Origin: an uncultured Prevotella sp.
Lineage (GTDB): Bacteria; Bacteroidota; Bacteroidia; Bacteroidales; Bacteroidaceae
Length of the DNA stretch: 32,755 nucleotides
Reading direction: 5' to 3'
NCBI GenBank assembly: GCA_902495455.1
Contig: CABUXJ010000027.1
Coordinates: forward strand, 1-32,755
Below are positions 32,569 through 32,755 of this stretch, piece after piece; the first letter of the stretch is position 1; each line of letters opens with the position of its first letter. The position numbers and the translations under genes are program-made. The notes under the pieces were generated by a model, which saw nothing but the letters and a program-made list of their open reading frames with translations, was not told the origin of the DNA and made no database searches.

Positions 32569-32755
32569 CAATAAAAACTGATATAATGGGTCAACAAAGT
32601 CGATAATGTGGTGTCACTTTGTCGAAAAATGTGGACATAAAGAGTCAACAAGCAAGTGCAATATTACGAAAAGTTTTTGTAAAACTCTCTCACGGGTGTA
32701 GAAAATTTTAGTTTCTCTCTCGGTCTTCGGTTAATTTTAGCCTGTATGACCGCAA

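Overview
The window looks like ordinary chromosomal DNA from a member of the Bacteroidales, most likely a Prevotellaceae relative; the genus cannot be fixed from sequence alone. The evidence is the repeated Bacteroidota-type -7 box (TAnnTTTG) in front of many genes, Bacteroidales gene neighbourhoods (DUF177-rpmF-fabH-era-der; hflX-DUF4954; sppA-lpxK-purine nucleoside phosphorylase), an MlaEF pair, and a moderate-to-high GC content. I see no prophage, CRISPR array, restriction-modification or recognisable defence operon.

Layout. 1-1580: terminator and repeats, then an orphan sensor histidine kinase with a strong terminator. 1709-3913: ECF-type sigma factor, a likely membrane anti-sigma partner and a secreted protein of unknown function. 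3914-4721: non-coding, with two palindromic repeats. 4722-9282: DUF177, rpmF, fabH, era, der and a small lipoprotein (translation, lipid synthesis, ribosome assembly). 9393-9465: tRNA-Phe. 9590-11803 (-): secreted subtilisin-like protease. 12407-15763: a membrane-anchored winged-helix regulator followed by an outer-membrane TonB-type receptor; between them lie three TGTCAG direct repeats exactly 11 bp apart, the geometry of a PhoB/OmpR-family operator. 16031-18737: lptB (-), then mlaE-mlaF (+), all envelope lipid transport. 18896-23845 (-): sppA, lpxK, purine nucleoside phosphorylase and thiL. 24091-25479: secreted GH28 pectinase-like hydrolase. 25480-26449: a dense repeat island. 26450-32530 (-): hflX, a DUF4954 beta-helix protein and a secreted M16 protease.

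The most striking content is non-coding. At least three dispersed palindrome families occupy the intergenic gaps: (i) four 79-88 bp hairpin elements with GTAGGGACATA termini; (ii) six copies of a GC-rich block with a central CCCTCCCCAAGGGGAGGG palindrome; (iii) three roughly 105-113 bp elements bounded by inverted GCCGTAAGG(G)CC. Families i and ii are nested in the same concentric arrangement at two sites, both between convergent genes, and one family ii copy supplies the C-terminal residues and stop codon of the GH28 gene. The best candidate for undescribed biology is the regulator/operator/receptor module at 12407-15763.
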